A stretch of DNA of 37,948 bases from Chromera velia (GCA_018398765.1 JAHBMJ010000960.1:1-37948); one strand, 5' to 3'; counted from the first letter of the stretch, positions 29,667-37,680 are shown. The notes: generated by a model from the sequence alone, not told the origin. Program-made: numbers and translations.

Positions 29667-31822
29667 TGTGTCTGTGCAGGTCGGCAGAAAGTCGCTGATG
29701 GTCCCCGACAACCAGAGAAGGCGGACTCTCCTCCAGACGGCAAGCGGCGGGGACGGCAATTTGGGGGCTTCTCTGAAGGCGGCAAGCAAAGGAGGGGCAG
29801 CCGAGGTGGCGGGAGGGGCGGCTGCGGTGTCATCCGATTTCTGGGGGGGTCTCAGCTCTGTAAAGAGAGGAGAGAGCATGGCCTTGGGAGGCATGACGGC
29901 CTCTTACGATTTCTCGATGTCAGTCTAACGAAGTGAATTGACACTTGCCATACGGTCTTGCACTTTTGATTGAATCTTGTACAGCCTCAGAGGTTTTACT
30001 TAGAGATGTAGACATGGAAATTGTGCGCATGAGAAAGTCGTGGCAAAAAGCATACGTCAAATCCTACACAGAGAAACGAAGTCTGCTTAGGGCGAGTGGT
30101 TAGATCAAATGGAAGCCCGTGCGTAGATGAGGCGTCGGTGTGCAGTAAAAAAGGTCATCCGCAATTTTGGCAGGATGGGATGACTTTTGGACAGATACTT
30201 TTGCGACCTTGTTGAGATGACTGAATATCGATTTGGGAAGAGCAAAAATGTACGCATGACGGAAACAAATGTATTTCTGCATGAATGAGACAATCAATTT
30301 TGCCCCCCCAAAAACACAGGTGGGTGCCTCAAGGAAGAGCCCTCCCGAAGTTAGAGAAGATCAGCATGACGCCCGAACAGGCCATGGAGATCGGCAAGAC
30401 GGGGTGTGAGTCTGTAAAGGAACAGAGCGACCAGCCGGGAGTTAAGATGGTCAGCTGCAGGGGGGCTAGTGCATGGGAGGAAGGGGGGATCAACCGCATG
30501 ATGTTGGTTGCCTGTTTCTCAGTCTCTTTCTTCCTTTCTCTCGCCCTCAGCGGATAAATGTGGGAACTTTCGCCGGTTTGGAACTCATAAGGATTGCATA
30601 TTTCTGAGCATTTGCGTGCCTCCCTCTTTGCCTCTGTGCCTTCCTGCACCTCCGCTTGCACCTCTGCCGCTCTGCCTACCACTTTGTATGTCACTGCTGG
30701 CCTGTCCGACCCCGTGCATCCATCCGAATCTGCTCTTCTGTCGTCTGCTTTGGTCTGCAGGCCGTGAAGCTCGAGATGCACCCAGATGACGTGGGTGGGT
30801 ACCTCTGTTTCGAAGAGACGAAGGAGAAGAAGCAACGAGGGAGCTTCTCTGTGTGGCTGCTGAGAGACGCCTTCTGGGACGGAAAGAAAATGAGCATCAA
30901 GGTCAAGGAGAATATGACGGAGAAGGCGGCAGACGTCACCTTCCACGATGTCACCCCGGCCTTTTTCCTTGCACTCATCATCGGAATTAGGTCGGTTTTT
31001 TTAGCTCGGTTTGTTTTTGAACGAAAAAGACACACACCTCGCAACTCTTCTATGCCACGCGCTTGCTGCATGGTGTAAGTCAGGATGAAAAACTTTGGAC
31101 ATGTTTTGTTCGGAGGTGCAGTAGAGTATCATGACTCTGCATGTAGCATGAAAGAAAAGCTGGGTTTTTGCATCAAAAAGAGCGAAGGAACAGGAGAACA
31201 TAATCCTGTGTCTGCATGTTAACACTGCAGGAGTCTAAAGCAGCAAGCAGATCCGATGACAGGGCGTCAGAGGAAAAGCGTGAAAGTCGACGACACCACC
31301 TTGGCAGGGATTCTCCTTGCGAGTACGGACAGAGACAAGGACACCAAACAGCAACAGCCTCCAGGCAGCGCATCTCCAGGGCAGGAGTCGCTAAAGGAGA
31401 GGGAGTCTCAGAGAGAAAGGGCTCCCACCCGGGTCGTGCATGCGCCTGCAGGCACTTTCAATTTTGCGACGTGGAAGCCTGAGGGCAGAGCCATACCGAA
31501 GTTGGAGGATGTTGTCATCAGTCTCCAGGAAGCAGTAGAGGTCAGTCAGATATCAAATCAATGAATGTACGGACAGCTAGCAGGAAGTGAGCAGTGACGG
31601 AAGAGAAGGGGGGAAGTCTACGAGAAGAAGGCCAGGGTGCTGAACTCAGTGCAGATCGAGACAGATGTTGCATTCGTGGGGGAGGTGAAGAACATTTTTC
31701 TTATTCAAGCTTACTTTCGCTTTTATCCCGTGCCCTTATTGCCTTACAGACATGCTCTCTTTGTCTCCCTACCGTAGAGGGCCTTTCGCGTGTTTGTTGT
31801 AGGTTTTGCTCAGTGGAATCTT

Positions 31823-31873
<51 letters not shown>

Positions 31874-34674
31874 TGTGTGCGTGTGCGTGTGCAAGCGTGC
31901 AGATCGGCAAGAAAGGCGCGTTCGTTGAACTGGGCAAGTGGGTGCTGAAGGAGGGCAAGAGGTCTGCAGACAAAGACAGCGGGTCGCGGAAACGATGGCT
32001 CTGCGTCGATCATGAGAAACCAGGTCAGGGGCTTGCAAGATGGAGAAGGGGCAGGAGAAAAGCGAGAGGATCAGAGAGAAAAAGGGAAAAACCTGCAACA
32101 GTAGCGGATTGAAGACGGAAGATGGTCGCTCTCCCTTTCTTTCATTGTGTGTCCGACCACTCTTGCACACGGGGACAAAATCACGGAGAAATGGTACATC
32201 AGAATGGCCTCTGCATGTGTGCTTGCACTCATTACTGGGTATGTGCAGACAGCTTCCTGACTTACTTCAAGGAAGAGCCTCCCCAGGCAGCCATGCAGCC
32301 TATCGGGGGTGCGAGGGGCAGTATGGAGGGGTCCGTGTGGAACGGGGAGGATGAGGACAACTTGTCGGAGGAAGACGATGCAGACACTAACCAGCTCGCT
32401 CAGGTGCGTTAGAGAACAGATGGATATTACTGCTGTCTTCTTTGGTGCCGGCTTTTCTCATCCTTTCTGGCCTGGCTTCGTTCCTTCTTTCCCGCCTTTC
32501 TTTCTTTGGTTTTTACTTTCTTTCTTTGGTTCTTGCTTTTTTCTTTCTTTCAATCGTTTCTTGTGCTTTTACTGTTCTTCTGTCTGTGTGTGTATCCCTG
32601 TTGCTGCTTTTCTCTATCCTCCCATCTGTCACCTGACTGGGTTTGAGCACTTATATCGAAAATCGATGGAATTTGTCCGCGTACGCCTTTTCCTCTTCTG
32701 CTGTTGCCTGCAGTTGCGAGAAGGCGCCCGGGGTATCTACTCTGCGTGGGAACTCCGGGACGCCTTCTGGGATGGATTCAAACTCTCTGTCCACCTGATG
32801 ACTTCAAAGGAGAGACAAACCTCAATTAGGGAAATGCCGGCCAAACTGTTCCTGTCTCTCATCCTCCTCATGAGGTCGGTACTTCGTTCTGAAGAAAGAA
32901 GAGCCTGGTCTCGATCTCTCTGGATGGTAACGTTTGGTCTGTTGCTTGACTCCTCTTTTTCTGTCCCCGGACAAGGTCTTGTTGCTTAAATGTCCATCGA
33001 GAAGGAGTTCTTTCTTTCTATCTTTCCCCCTCTACTCGCGGTTCTCTCGCGTGAATCGACGACCGAGAGAGACAGAGCCTCTGTTTCCTGTTTGTGAATG
33101 CTTTTTTGTCTAGTTCGTGTCTCACATTGGAAACATGACTTCTACTCTCTCACTTTTTTTTCCTTTGACTTTGAAAGTTACTCCTGACATCCTTTCTCCA
33201 CTTTCTTCAGAATCGACAGACGTGTACATGACGTCCTCGGTATCTCAGCCCGAAAGCATCACTGTTTCTCTCTCTGTGTTTTCAAATCCTTTCGTAGTTG
33301 TTTTCGACCTTGTCTCCCCTCTGTCCCTATTCGTGCTGCAGGAATCTGAACATCCGCAAGGACCCTCTAACGACAGTCCAGAGGAAGTCAATCGCCGTGA
33401 TCCTTCCCGATGCCGTCAGAAACGCCGTCGCTGCATCTCAGCAGGAGAAGGATGACAGGGAGAAGGACAAGGGAGGGGCGACCAGAAAGGGGGTCACTTT
33501 TTCGGAAGTCCTCAAAACGGTCCGTCAGTCGGGATCCTCAACGTGCAAAGAGCACTTTTCTTGTTTGAGGGCCCAGCGTGTTTGTTCAAAAACTAGCAGC
33601 AGAAAATTGTGGGCCGGGTGTCCTGCAATCTTCTGGTTGTCTCTCTGCGTTTCAATGCCACACTTCTTTTGCTTCTCATACATGTTTGTGCGACTTGTGG
33701 TTTTTGTGGCTTCAGTTTCTCCAAGCGTCTCTGCGTGTCTCTTTTTCCCAGTGTCATTTGCTCCTTCGACCTCCACTTTTTTTGTCTGCACGGCTTGTTG
33801 ATTATCCGATGCCACTTTTTTTGTCTGCAAGGCTTGTTGATCATCCGATCGGAATGCACCTGATGGGATGTGTCTGTTTTCTGACTGTCTACCTGTGTGC
33901 AGCAAGAGGAGGCGGATGGTATCGTGATAGAGGAAATCGAGGAAGGAGGGGGGGGAGGGGCAGAGGGGGCAGCCAAGAGAGGGGAGACAGAATTTGATTT
34001 TGGGGAGTGGCAGCCTCACGGGAAGGCTCTGCCTGATTTGAAAACGGTGAGTATGATGGGGTGGGTGAGGGGGAGAGTAGCTCCTGTCGGAAACCGTTTC
34101 TTTGGTGCAGCCATATTCCTCGTGTGTACTTTGGTCTGTCTGCCTTCATGGTGATTTCTCTTCTTGCGGCAGGATGCGTACCCGTCGTTCCATCTTGTCT
34201 GTCCCTCTTGAGAATGCAAATAGGGGAATCTCTCTGCGAAAGGAAGAGACAGACACATGCGAACGAGATGACAGACGATGAAAGACCTTCATGGATCTCG
34301 GACAAGCACAGAAGAGACGCATTTCACAAGTGATGTCAAAATGCCCTTCTGATCATTTGTAACGTGCATGAGCTTACAGGTATGGTTGCCCGTTGAAATG
34401 GCACGGAAGGAGTGCCTGAAGGGAGCCTGGATGAAGAAGAAGAAGAAGGGATTCGACTTCAAATTGGGCACAGACGACTACAGATACGCAGTGGTAAACC
34501 CATTCAATACAGGTGAGTGCATTCAATGCGGAGTTGTTTTTACATACAGAATATGAATGAATGCAATGACTACAGATACGCAGTGGCAACCCCATTCAAT
34601 ACAGGTGAGTGAGGAACTCATCCAATCCACAATTAAGTGGGATTTTCTTCCGTGTGCCCAAGGGTAGTGCGCCG

Positions 34675-34720
<46 letters not shown>

Positions 34721-35491
34721 GTGCATGTGTGTGCGTGTGTGTGTGTGAGTGTGTGTGTGTGTGTGTGTCTCCAACGCTCTCTTCATCCCTCCCTCCCCAA
34801 ATCTTTTTTCTTCGTATTCCTCTCTTTTCCTCTCTGTGTAAATCAACGCAGAATGTTTCTTTGTGTACTACAAAAAGGCCCCGGCACAGTCGAAGGACGG
34901 GAAGGGCTCCGTGGCCTCTGTGGTGGCGGCAGACGACGACGAGGACGCCAACGACCTCGCGTCCTCCAGAAGCAACGCAGAGGGCCTGCCTACCGGGGCC
35001 CTCGGGGCCTTTTCTATTTGGGAGATGAGGGAGGCGCACTATGACGGGTCGAAAATGAAGATCAGGCTCTTGACGGGGAAAGGGAAGGAGCAGAACCTCC
35101 ACTCTCTGCCTGCGCGCTTCTTTATGTCTATCCTCATGTCCATGAGGTACGTTCAGTTTGTAGTGGCCACGAAAATGAAGATCAGCAAAATCATGATTCA
35201 TTCATTTGCATATTGATGAATGCTTGTTGTGAAGTGTTTCATGGAGTGAGGATGTTGGTCAAGTACAGCAGATTAAGAGACGCTGAGTCACAAAGGAGGA
35301 AGGGATGCCGCCTGAAATGGTGATCTCCACAAATGTGTCGCTTCTACTTTTGCCTGGTCTCTCTGAGTCTTCTCATGAAGCTCTTTTTGCCCAGCCTCTC
35401 TACCACAGATACATTGTCATTTTTTCCCCCTTACTTACTTGCGCTTGCTCGCAGGGGTGCCGGGAAGCTGCGAGAGCCTGCCACGCCGTGA
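7253..35491 (+). CDS. Giant coiled-coil protein with ten tandem copies of an unrecognised four-motif module
   Basis: There are 57 exons: 7253-7450, 7611-7754, 8284-8355, 8763-8826, 9290-9369, 9765-9878, 10211-10740, 10937-11039, 11234-11543, 12009-12814, 13270-14015, 14254-14385, 14749-14828, 15128-15419, 15695-15904, 16073-16181, 16608-16724, 16862-16902, 17311-17510, 17798-17871, 18324-18416, 18620-18681, 18944-19124, 19309-19431, 19847-19952, 20224-20312, 20708-20863, 21242-21391, 21729-22086, 22255-22371, 22604-22717, 22993-23248, 23618-23714, 23964-24444, 24709-24866, 25172-25308, 25494-25588, 25941-26076, 26359-26425, 26690-26952, 27206-27411, 27742-27880, 28296-28380, 28725-28867, 29440-29473, 29680-29918, 30320-30449, 30761-30990, 31231-31540, 31903-32023, 32249-32403, 32714-32874, 33342-33519, 33903-34046, 34380-34512, 34852-35146, 35455-35491. 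The total is 10401 nt (3466 residues) and every junction is phase-consistent. The start is the first ATG after an in-frame stop at 7202. Residues 1 to about 1055 are coiled coil and low-complexity linker; residues from about 1058 on are ten A-D-B-C modules. No signal peptide or membrane helix is seen. I do not recognise the family. The model could still hide a missed or extra exon, or two genes, although no start or terminator break is visible. Confidence 0.8.
7971..8235. repeat. (CTGA)n(CTGG)n(GAAT)n tetranucleotide array in intron
   Basis: A compound array of CTGA, then CTGG, CTGA again, CTGG, and finally GAAT units fills about half of the intron between exons 2 and 3 of the giant gene. Confidence 0.95.
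8971..9027. repeat. (GATA)n(GA)n microsatellite in intron
   Basis: GATA units followed by pure GA units lie in the intron between exons 4 and 5, preceded by a short CAAA run. Confidence 0.93.
9377..9494. repeat. (CA)n microsatellite with CTCA interruptions, beside a donor
   Basis: About 118 nt of CA/CTCA repeats start within 8 nt of the exon 5 donor at 9370. It is the longest CA tract on the + strand of this window. Confidence 0.95.
12352..12600 (+). repeat. Coding Ala/Gln repeat (AQAA-like) in exon 10
   Basis: Residues about 653-735 are built from Ala-Gln-Ala-Ala units with Val, Thr and His substitutions. The DNA is a GC-rich GCA/CAA/GCG repeat with many synonymous and near-synonymous differences. 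Q-A-A-A periodicity suggests a single long helix. A Pro-rich stretch comes just before it (about 12230-12300). Confidence 0.9.
12815..12896. repeat. (GT)n microsatellite starting at a donor
   Basis: The exon 10 donor GTACGT at 12815 leads straight into GTGCGTGTGT-type repeats, so the repeat and the 5' splice site are continuous. Confidence 0.93.
13049..13181. repeat. (TTC)n and (GA)n microsatellites in intron
   Basis: A TTC/TCT tract (about 13049-13093) and a pure GA tract (about 13147-13181) lie in the intron before exon 11. Confidence 0.92.
14261..16724 (+). repeat. Module 1 of 10
   Basis: Protein position is about 1058 on. Motif A is [19 protein letters not shown], motif D is KRWCVI then TFLLLFSE, motif B is [18 protein letters not shown] with [13 protein letters not shown], and motif C is [12 protein letters not shown] phase-1 intron sits just before the D-motif Thr-Phe (14828/15128). 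A phase-0 intron splits the B loop (16181/16608), and there is none at the later Arg position. A long acidic/Pro-rich insert (exons 14-15) separates D from B and makes this one of the longest modules. Confidence 0.85.
17414..19124 (+). repeat. Module 2 of 10
   Basis: Protein position is about 1417 on. Motif A is [20 protein letters not shown] is [12 protein letters not shown] is [18 protein letters not shown] with [13 protein letters not shown], and C is [13 protein letters not shown], where the basic-Ser end is weak. An intron falls inside motif B after W-E (18416/18620), and another in the B loop (18681/18944, phase 2). Confidence 0.85.
18813..18850. repeat. (CA)n microsatellite in intron
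   Basis: A pure CA tract lies in the short intron that splits the B motif loop of module 2. Confidence 0.95.
19327..21391 (+). repeat. Module 3 of 10
   Basis: Protein position is about 1592 on. Motif A is [20 protein letters not shown] is [17 protein letters not shown] with a phase-1 intron before D-N-F (19952/20224), B is [18 protein letters not shown] with [13 protein letters not shown], and C is [15 protein letters not shown], one residue longer between DP and RRS than the others. A phase-0 intron splits the B loop (20863/21242), as in module 1. Confidence 0.85.
20505..20615. repeat. (CT)n(GT)n compound microsatellite in intron
   Basis: About 90 nt of CT repeats pass into a short GT tract, all upstream of the exon 27 acceptor at 20707. 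Confidence 0.94.
22627..23714 (+). repeat. Module 4 of 10 (divergent)
   Basis: Protein position is about 1960 on. Motif A is degenerate: [15 protein letters not shown] keeps W-x-P-x-G-x-x-x-P-x-L but lacks the leading F-x-F. D is [19 protein letters not shown] is [18 protein letters not shown], with about four extra residues between W-x-L and DAYFDG, and then [12 protein letters not shown]. No convincing motif C follows; the chain passes into a long Pro/Glu-rich linker. Before this module lies a 160-residue Ser/Pro/Lys-rich linker (exons 29-30). Confidence 0.75.
24309..25588 (+). repeat. Module 5 of 10
   Basis: Protein position is about 2223 on. Motif A is [20 protein letters not shown] is QRWLWIPPP then DRVCVLY, B is [18 protein letters not shown] with [13 protein letters not shown], and C is [13 protein letters not shown], with His replacing Pro. 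A phase-2 intron splits the final Arg codon of motif B (25308/25494). The exon 37 acceptor at 25493 was chosen over a closer-looking site at 25559 because only it restores the phase and motif C. Confidence 0.83.
24897..25012. repeat. (GAGT)n tetranucleotide array in intron
   Basis: GAGT/GTGA units with interruptions fill the intron before exon 36. A short GACC/GACA run lies further upstream at 24543-24590, in the intron before exon 35. Confidence 0.92.
25955..27270 (+). repeat. Module 6 of 10
   Basis: Protein position is about 2403 on. Motif A is [20 protein letters not shown] is [13 protein letters not shown] is [18 protein letters not shown] with [13 protein letters not shown], and C is [11 protein letters not shown]. 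The Arg codon ending motif B is again split by a phase-2 intron (26952/27206). The B loop is enlarged by a Gly/Gln-rich insert. Confidence 0.84.
26498..26551. repeat. (GACA)n(GA)n microsatellite in intron
   Basis: GACA units followed by GA units lie between exons 39 and 40. Confidence 0.94.
28101..28197. repeat. TCTG/CCTC repeat in intron
   Basis: Pyrimidine-rich CCTC/TCTG units, including six consecutive TCTG copies, lie in the intron before exon 43. Confidence 0.9.
28868..29030. repeat. (TCTG)n array starting at a donor
   Basis: The exon 44 donor reads GTCTGT and the TCTG array runs on from it for about 160 nt with TATC and CCTG variants. The donor itself is one unit of the repeat. Confidence 0.94.
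29612..29672. repeat. (CT)n(GT)n tract ending at an acceptor
   Basis: CT units pass into GT units, and the 3' splice site TGCAG at 29675-29679 follows at once. The CT part may act as the polypyrimidine tract. Confidence 0.95.
29905..31280 (+). repeat. Module 8 of 10
   Basis: Protein position is about 2831 on. Motif A is [19 protein letters not shown], with a phase-2 intron in the Met codon (29918/30320). D is [12 protein letters not shown] is [18 protein letters not shown] with [14 protein letters not shown], and C is [11 protein letters not shown]. The phase-2 Arg intron is present (30990/31231). This copy is close to the consensus. Confidence 0.86.
31457..33400 (+). repeat. Module 9 of 10
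   Basis: Protein position is about 3031 on. Motif A is [20 protein letters not shown] is [19 protein letters not shown] with a phase-1 intron before D-S-F (32023/32249), B is [18 protein letters not shown] with [14 protein letters not shown], and C is [12 protein letters not shown]. The phase-2 Arg intron is present (32874/33342). An acidic insert lies between D and B. Confidence 0.86.
31829..31885. repeat. (CT)n(GT)n tract ending near an acceptor
   Basis: It has the same arrangement as at 29612-29672: CT units, then GT units, then an acceptor TGCAG at 31902. Confidence 0.94.
33773..33850. repeat. 39-nt tandem duplication in intron
   Basis: Two adjacent 39-nt units beginning CCACTTTTTTTGTCTGCA (33773-33811 and 33812-33850) differ at only about three positions. 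They lie in the intron before exon 54. Confidence 0.92.
34476..34611. repeat. Duplicated exon tail with donor site (44 nt, two copies)
   Basis: 34476-34519 contains the last 37 coding nucleotides of exon 55 plus its donor GTGAGTG. It is repeated at 34568-34611 with 42 of 44 identical bases. Reading through the first donor meets a stop at about 34554, so only the first copy fits the coding model. Confidence 0.9.
34675..34770. repeat. (GT)n microsatellite in intron
   Basis: A GT tract of nearly 100 nt with a few GAG and GCAT interruptions lies between exons 55 and 56. Confidence 0.95.
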
Positions 35492-37047
35492 TACAACCAC
35501 CTGCATGGTGACCGTCCTTCTGTGTTGCATGCACCTAGTCACACTACAGACCGCTGGCTGAAGAGCCCCTCCCCTCCTCCCGCTGCGGCAGATTTCTTCT
35601 CCGCGTCAATTGAAGTTCCAATATTCGTGCTTGATTTGTGTTGCAAGGTAAATCGCAAAGGAGATCAGGATGGGAAGTCAGCATCCCCCCCCCTCTCTTT
35701 CTCTGTGCCTCAACCTGGTGCAGTGAACAAGGGTCTTCTCTACAGTAGTTGCACCTTGGCTTTGTGTTAGGAAACCGAGACGAGACAGGCCCATAATGCT
35801 TGTTTGTGCATTTGGTTCAAGAAACTCACTCGGTGCTTCAACCTTGCAGCCAGTTCCTCCTCCTTCATTTTTGTCCCTCATACGCCCGGCCGACTTTTTC
35901 AGAATTCTAAGTTTTTTTGAATGCATACCGATCGCAAATCGTCGAGCTCTGATCGGTGGGTCTTCTCATACGCACAGATACCTACTTTTGTCGCGAGATT
36001 TGTAAAGGCCACGGGAAGAAAGGTTTCTTGATGGGGGCCCGACTTTCCATATGCAAGGTCTATCTCTACTTTGTCCTCTCATACCGAATTCAATGCATCC
36101 CGGTGGACGGTCACTGGAGCCTGCACATTGGGGCTGAATTTGTACAAATACTTAAACTTTATGTTTTTATTCTCGTTCGCGAATTTAGTAAAATGACACA
36201 AGTAAAACGCTGTGACAGGAAAGCGTGTCGCTGTACATGATACAGTACATCATCACATTATCACAAGGTAAATTAGATAATCCAAGGATTCCAAGATGAT
36301 CACCTTTATTCTGATAGCTCGAACGGATCAAGAATTGGATCAAGTCCAGTACTACAGTGACAGAAACAAACTCAAACAGTACACAAACTATTTTTTTTCC
36401 TTTCTAAATTTTTGTTTTTTAATTGTATTTAAGTTTGCATGAATTAAAACTAAGTTAAACTAGTATTTAGTCTAGAAATTAAACCTTTTGACTAGCTTTG
36501 AACAGTTGATTTAAACATTGATTCAGTACCACTGGCAGTGCTAATCACTTGGCCACTTGTGACGTGCATGCCGGTCATGGTGCGAGCGTTAGCGAGCGCC
36601 ATCGAGCACCCCGCCTTTGCGTGCCGATTGTGATAGAGCCGGCCTGCATGTGTGTCATTCTGGGGCCGCGATTGAAGTAAGCACACCTAGAAGTGCGTGT
36701 GTCATTGCATGTGATTTTGCTATATGAATCAACAGTCATGTTTCTGTCGCATGAGAGTCAGATCAACTGATAGAAACAGAATGAACGACTCAAAGGAAAT
36801 AGCAACAAACGCCTAGCATGACAGACCTTCCATCTGACTAACTGTCTCTGTCTCGATGAGTCCTGTCTGCGCACGTCTAGCTAGCTAGCTAGCTAGGCAA
36901 CCACTATGCTACATCGATCACTTATAATTACTTTTAACCATTAAATTTCTAGTTAAATTTAGCCTAAAATTGGCCCTAAATCTAGCTTAAATCTGCATGT
37001 ATAGCTCTTAATTCATAAAGAAGAATTCGACTAAAAATAACTAAAAT
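35492..37047. other. Non-coding region downstream of the giant gene
   Basis: I see no credible gene here. The part up to about 36240 is of ordinary composition and includes the presumed 3' UTR. Two AT-rich stretches (about 36360-36540 and 36900-37047) flank a segment with GCTA repeats (CTAGCTAGCTAG at about 36880). Confidence 0.55.
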
Positions 37048-37077
37048 CTAGGCGTAGGATATTAAAAACAATAATTA
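37048..37077. repeat. Left arm of a putative terminal inverted repeat
   Basis: CTAGGCGTAGGA at 37048-37059 is the exact reverse complement of 37937-37948 at the window end. The next eight bases match at six positions, and AT-rich sequence with shifted similarity follows. Confidence 0.5.
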
Positions 37078-37344
37078 AAAATAATAATCAAAACAAAAAA
37101 AAAATGACGATATGATTCAAATGCAAAAAATGTACAATTTGACCTATAGGTTACTACTAGGACCTTCTGGTCACCTAAAAACGTCTTCAAAAATTCAAAT
37201 TTATTGTTTTAGGATTTTTGAAAGCAATTTTATCGATTTTTATGGAGATAAATTTTGAAGTTAGTCTGTACACGATAGGCTGACTTACATAATTTTTGCA
37301 TTTCCCTTGTGTTTGGCATACCAATCGGGGGGGAGGAAGGTTAG

Positions 37345-37680
37345 ATTACGCTTTGTTGTGCCGACGAAGTCAAGAGATTCGGCCTTCTGTCCGACGAGGG
37401 CCTGTCCGGCAGACGGAGTCTTGACATAGACAAATATGCCCGTGCTCTGGAAGGTCGCCTCATTGAAAGGCGTGTATGGGGTGGGTATGTGGAAATAATT
37501 TGCTTCTCATTCATGAAGGACGTGCGGATTCACGTCTTTGGAAAAGAAACTGATGTGTACAGAAGACTGTGTATCCTAGGTAAAAAAGAGATGAAGAAAG
37601 AAATTTTTTTGCTTTGGCAGCAGAAAGTGGAAGCGGATCACTACGATGTGCTAGAGCCTCATTCTGTTCTCCAAGCCTAA
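37345..37680 (+). pseudogene. OTU-family cysteine protease fragment (C-terminal half of domain)
   Basis: An open frame runs from just after a TAG (37342-37344) to TAA at 37678, about 111 residues. It has the OTU order: an acidic and basic helix (LDIDKYARALEGRLIERR), the VWGGYVEIICFS block (W-G-G-x-x-E-[IL]), a strand VRIHVFG, then EIFLLW and the catalytic-His signature HYDVL near the end. OTU enzymes cleave ubiquitin chains with a Cys in an upstream D-G-N-C box. That box is not visible in any frame upstream in the window, where the DNA is AT-rich, and no ATG opens this frame before the conserved block. It is therefore a fragment, a decayed copy, or the last exon of a gene whose earlier exons I cannot find. 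AATAAA at about 37739 could serve polyadenylation. Confidence 0.65.

Larger units (their letters stand above)
27384..29720 (+). repeat. Module 7 of 10
   Basis: Protein position is about 2613 on. Motif A is [19 protein letters not shown], interrupted by a phase-1 intron inside P-E-G (27411/27742). D is [12 protein letters not shown] is [18 protein letters not shown] with [13 protein letters not shown], and C is KDPETMVGRKSL, assembled across exons 45 (34 nt) and 46. The phase-2 Arg intron is present (28867/29440). Confidence 0.84.
33993..35491 (+). repeat. Module 10 of 10, truncated in motif C
   Basis: Protein position is about 3294 on. Motif A is [20 protein letters not shown] is [18 protein letters not shown] with a phase-1 intron before E-C-F (34512/34852), B is [18 protein letters not shown] with [14 protein letters not shown], and the phase-2 Arg intron is present (35146/35455). 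The last exon gives only [11 protein letters not shown] and then TGA at 35489, so motif C stops before its basic-Ser end. A weak donor GTGATA overlaps the stop, so a further exon cannot be excluded. Confidence 0.82.

Noticed and set aside
30085-30110. tRNA A-box-like sequence (GGGCGAGTGGTTAGATC) in an intron
   Set aside because: No B box at the right distance and no cloverleaf could be drawn; at most an old SINE remnant.
36517-36555. tRNA-like A and B box words on the minus strand
   Set aside because: The two boxes are only about 25 nt apart, too close for a tRNA, and the stems do not pair.
37574-37620. Possible 41-nt intron in the OTU fragment (GTAAAA to GGCAG)
   Set aside because: Removing it breaks the frame that leads into the conserved HYDVL box, while reading through keeps it.
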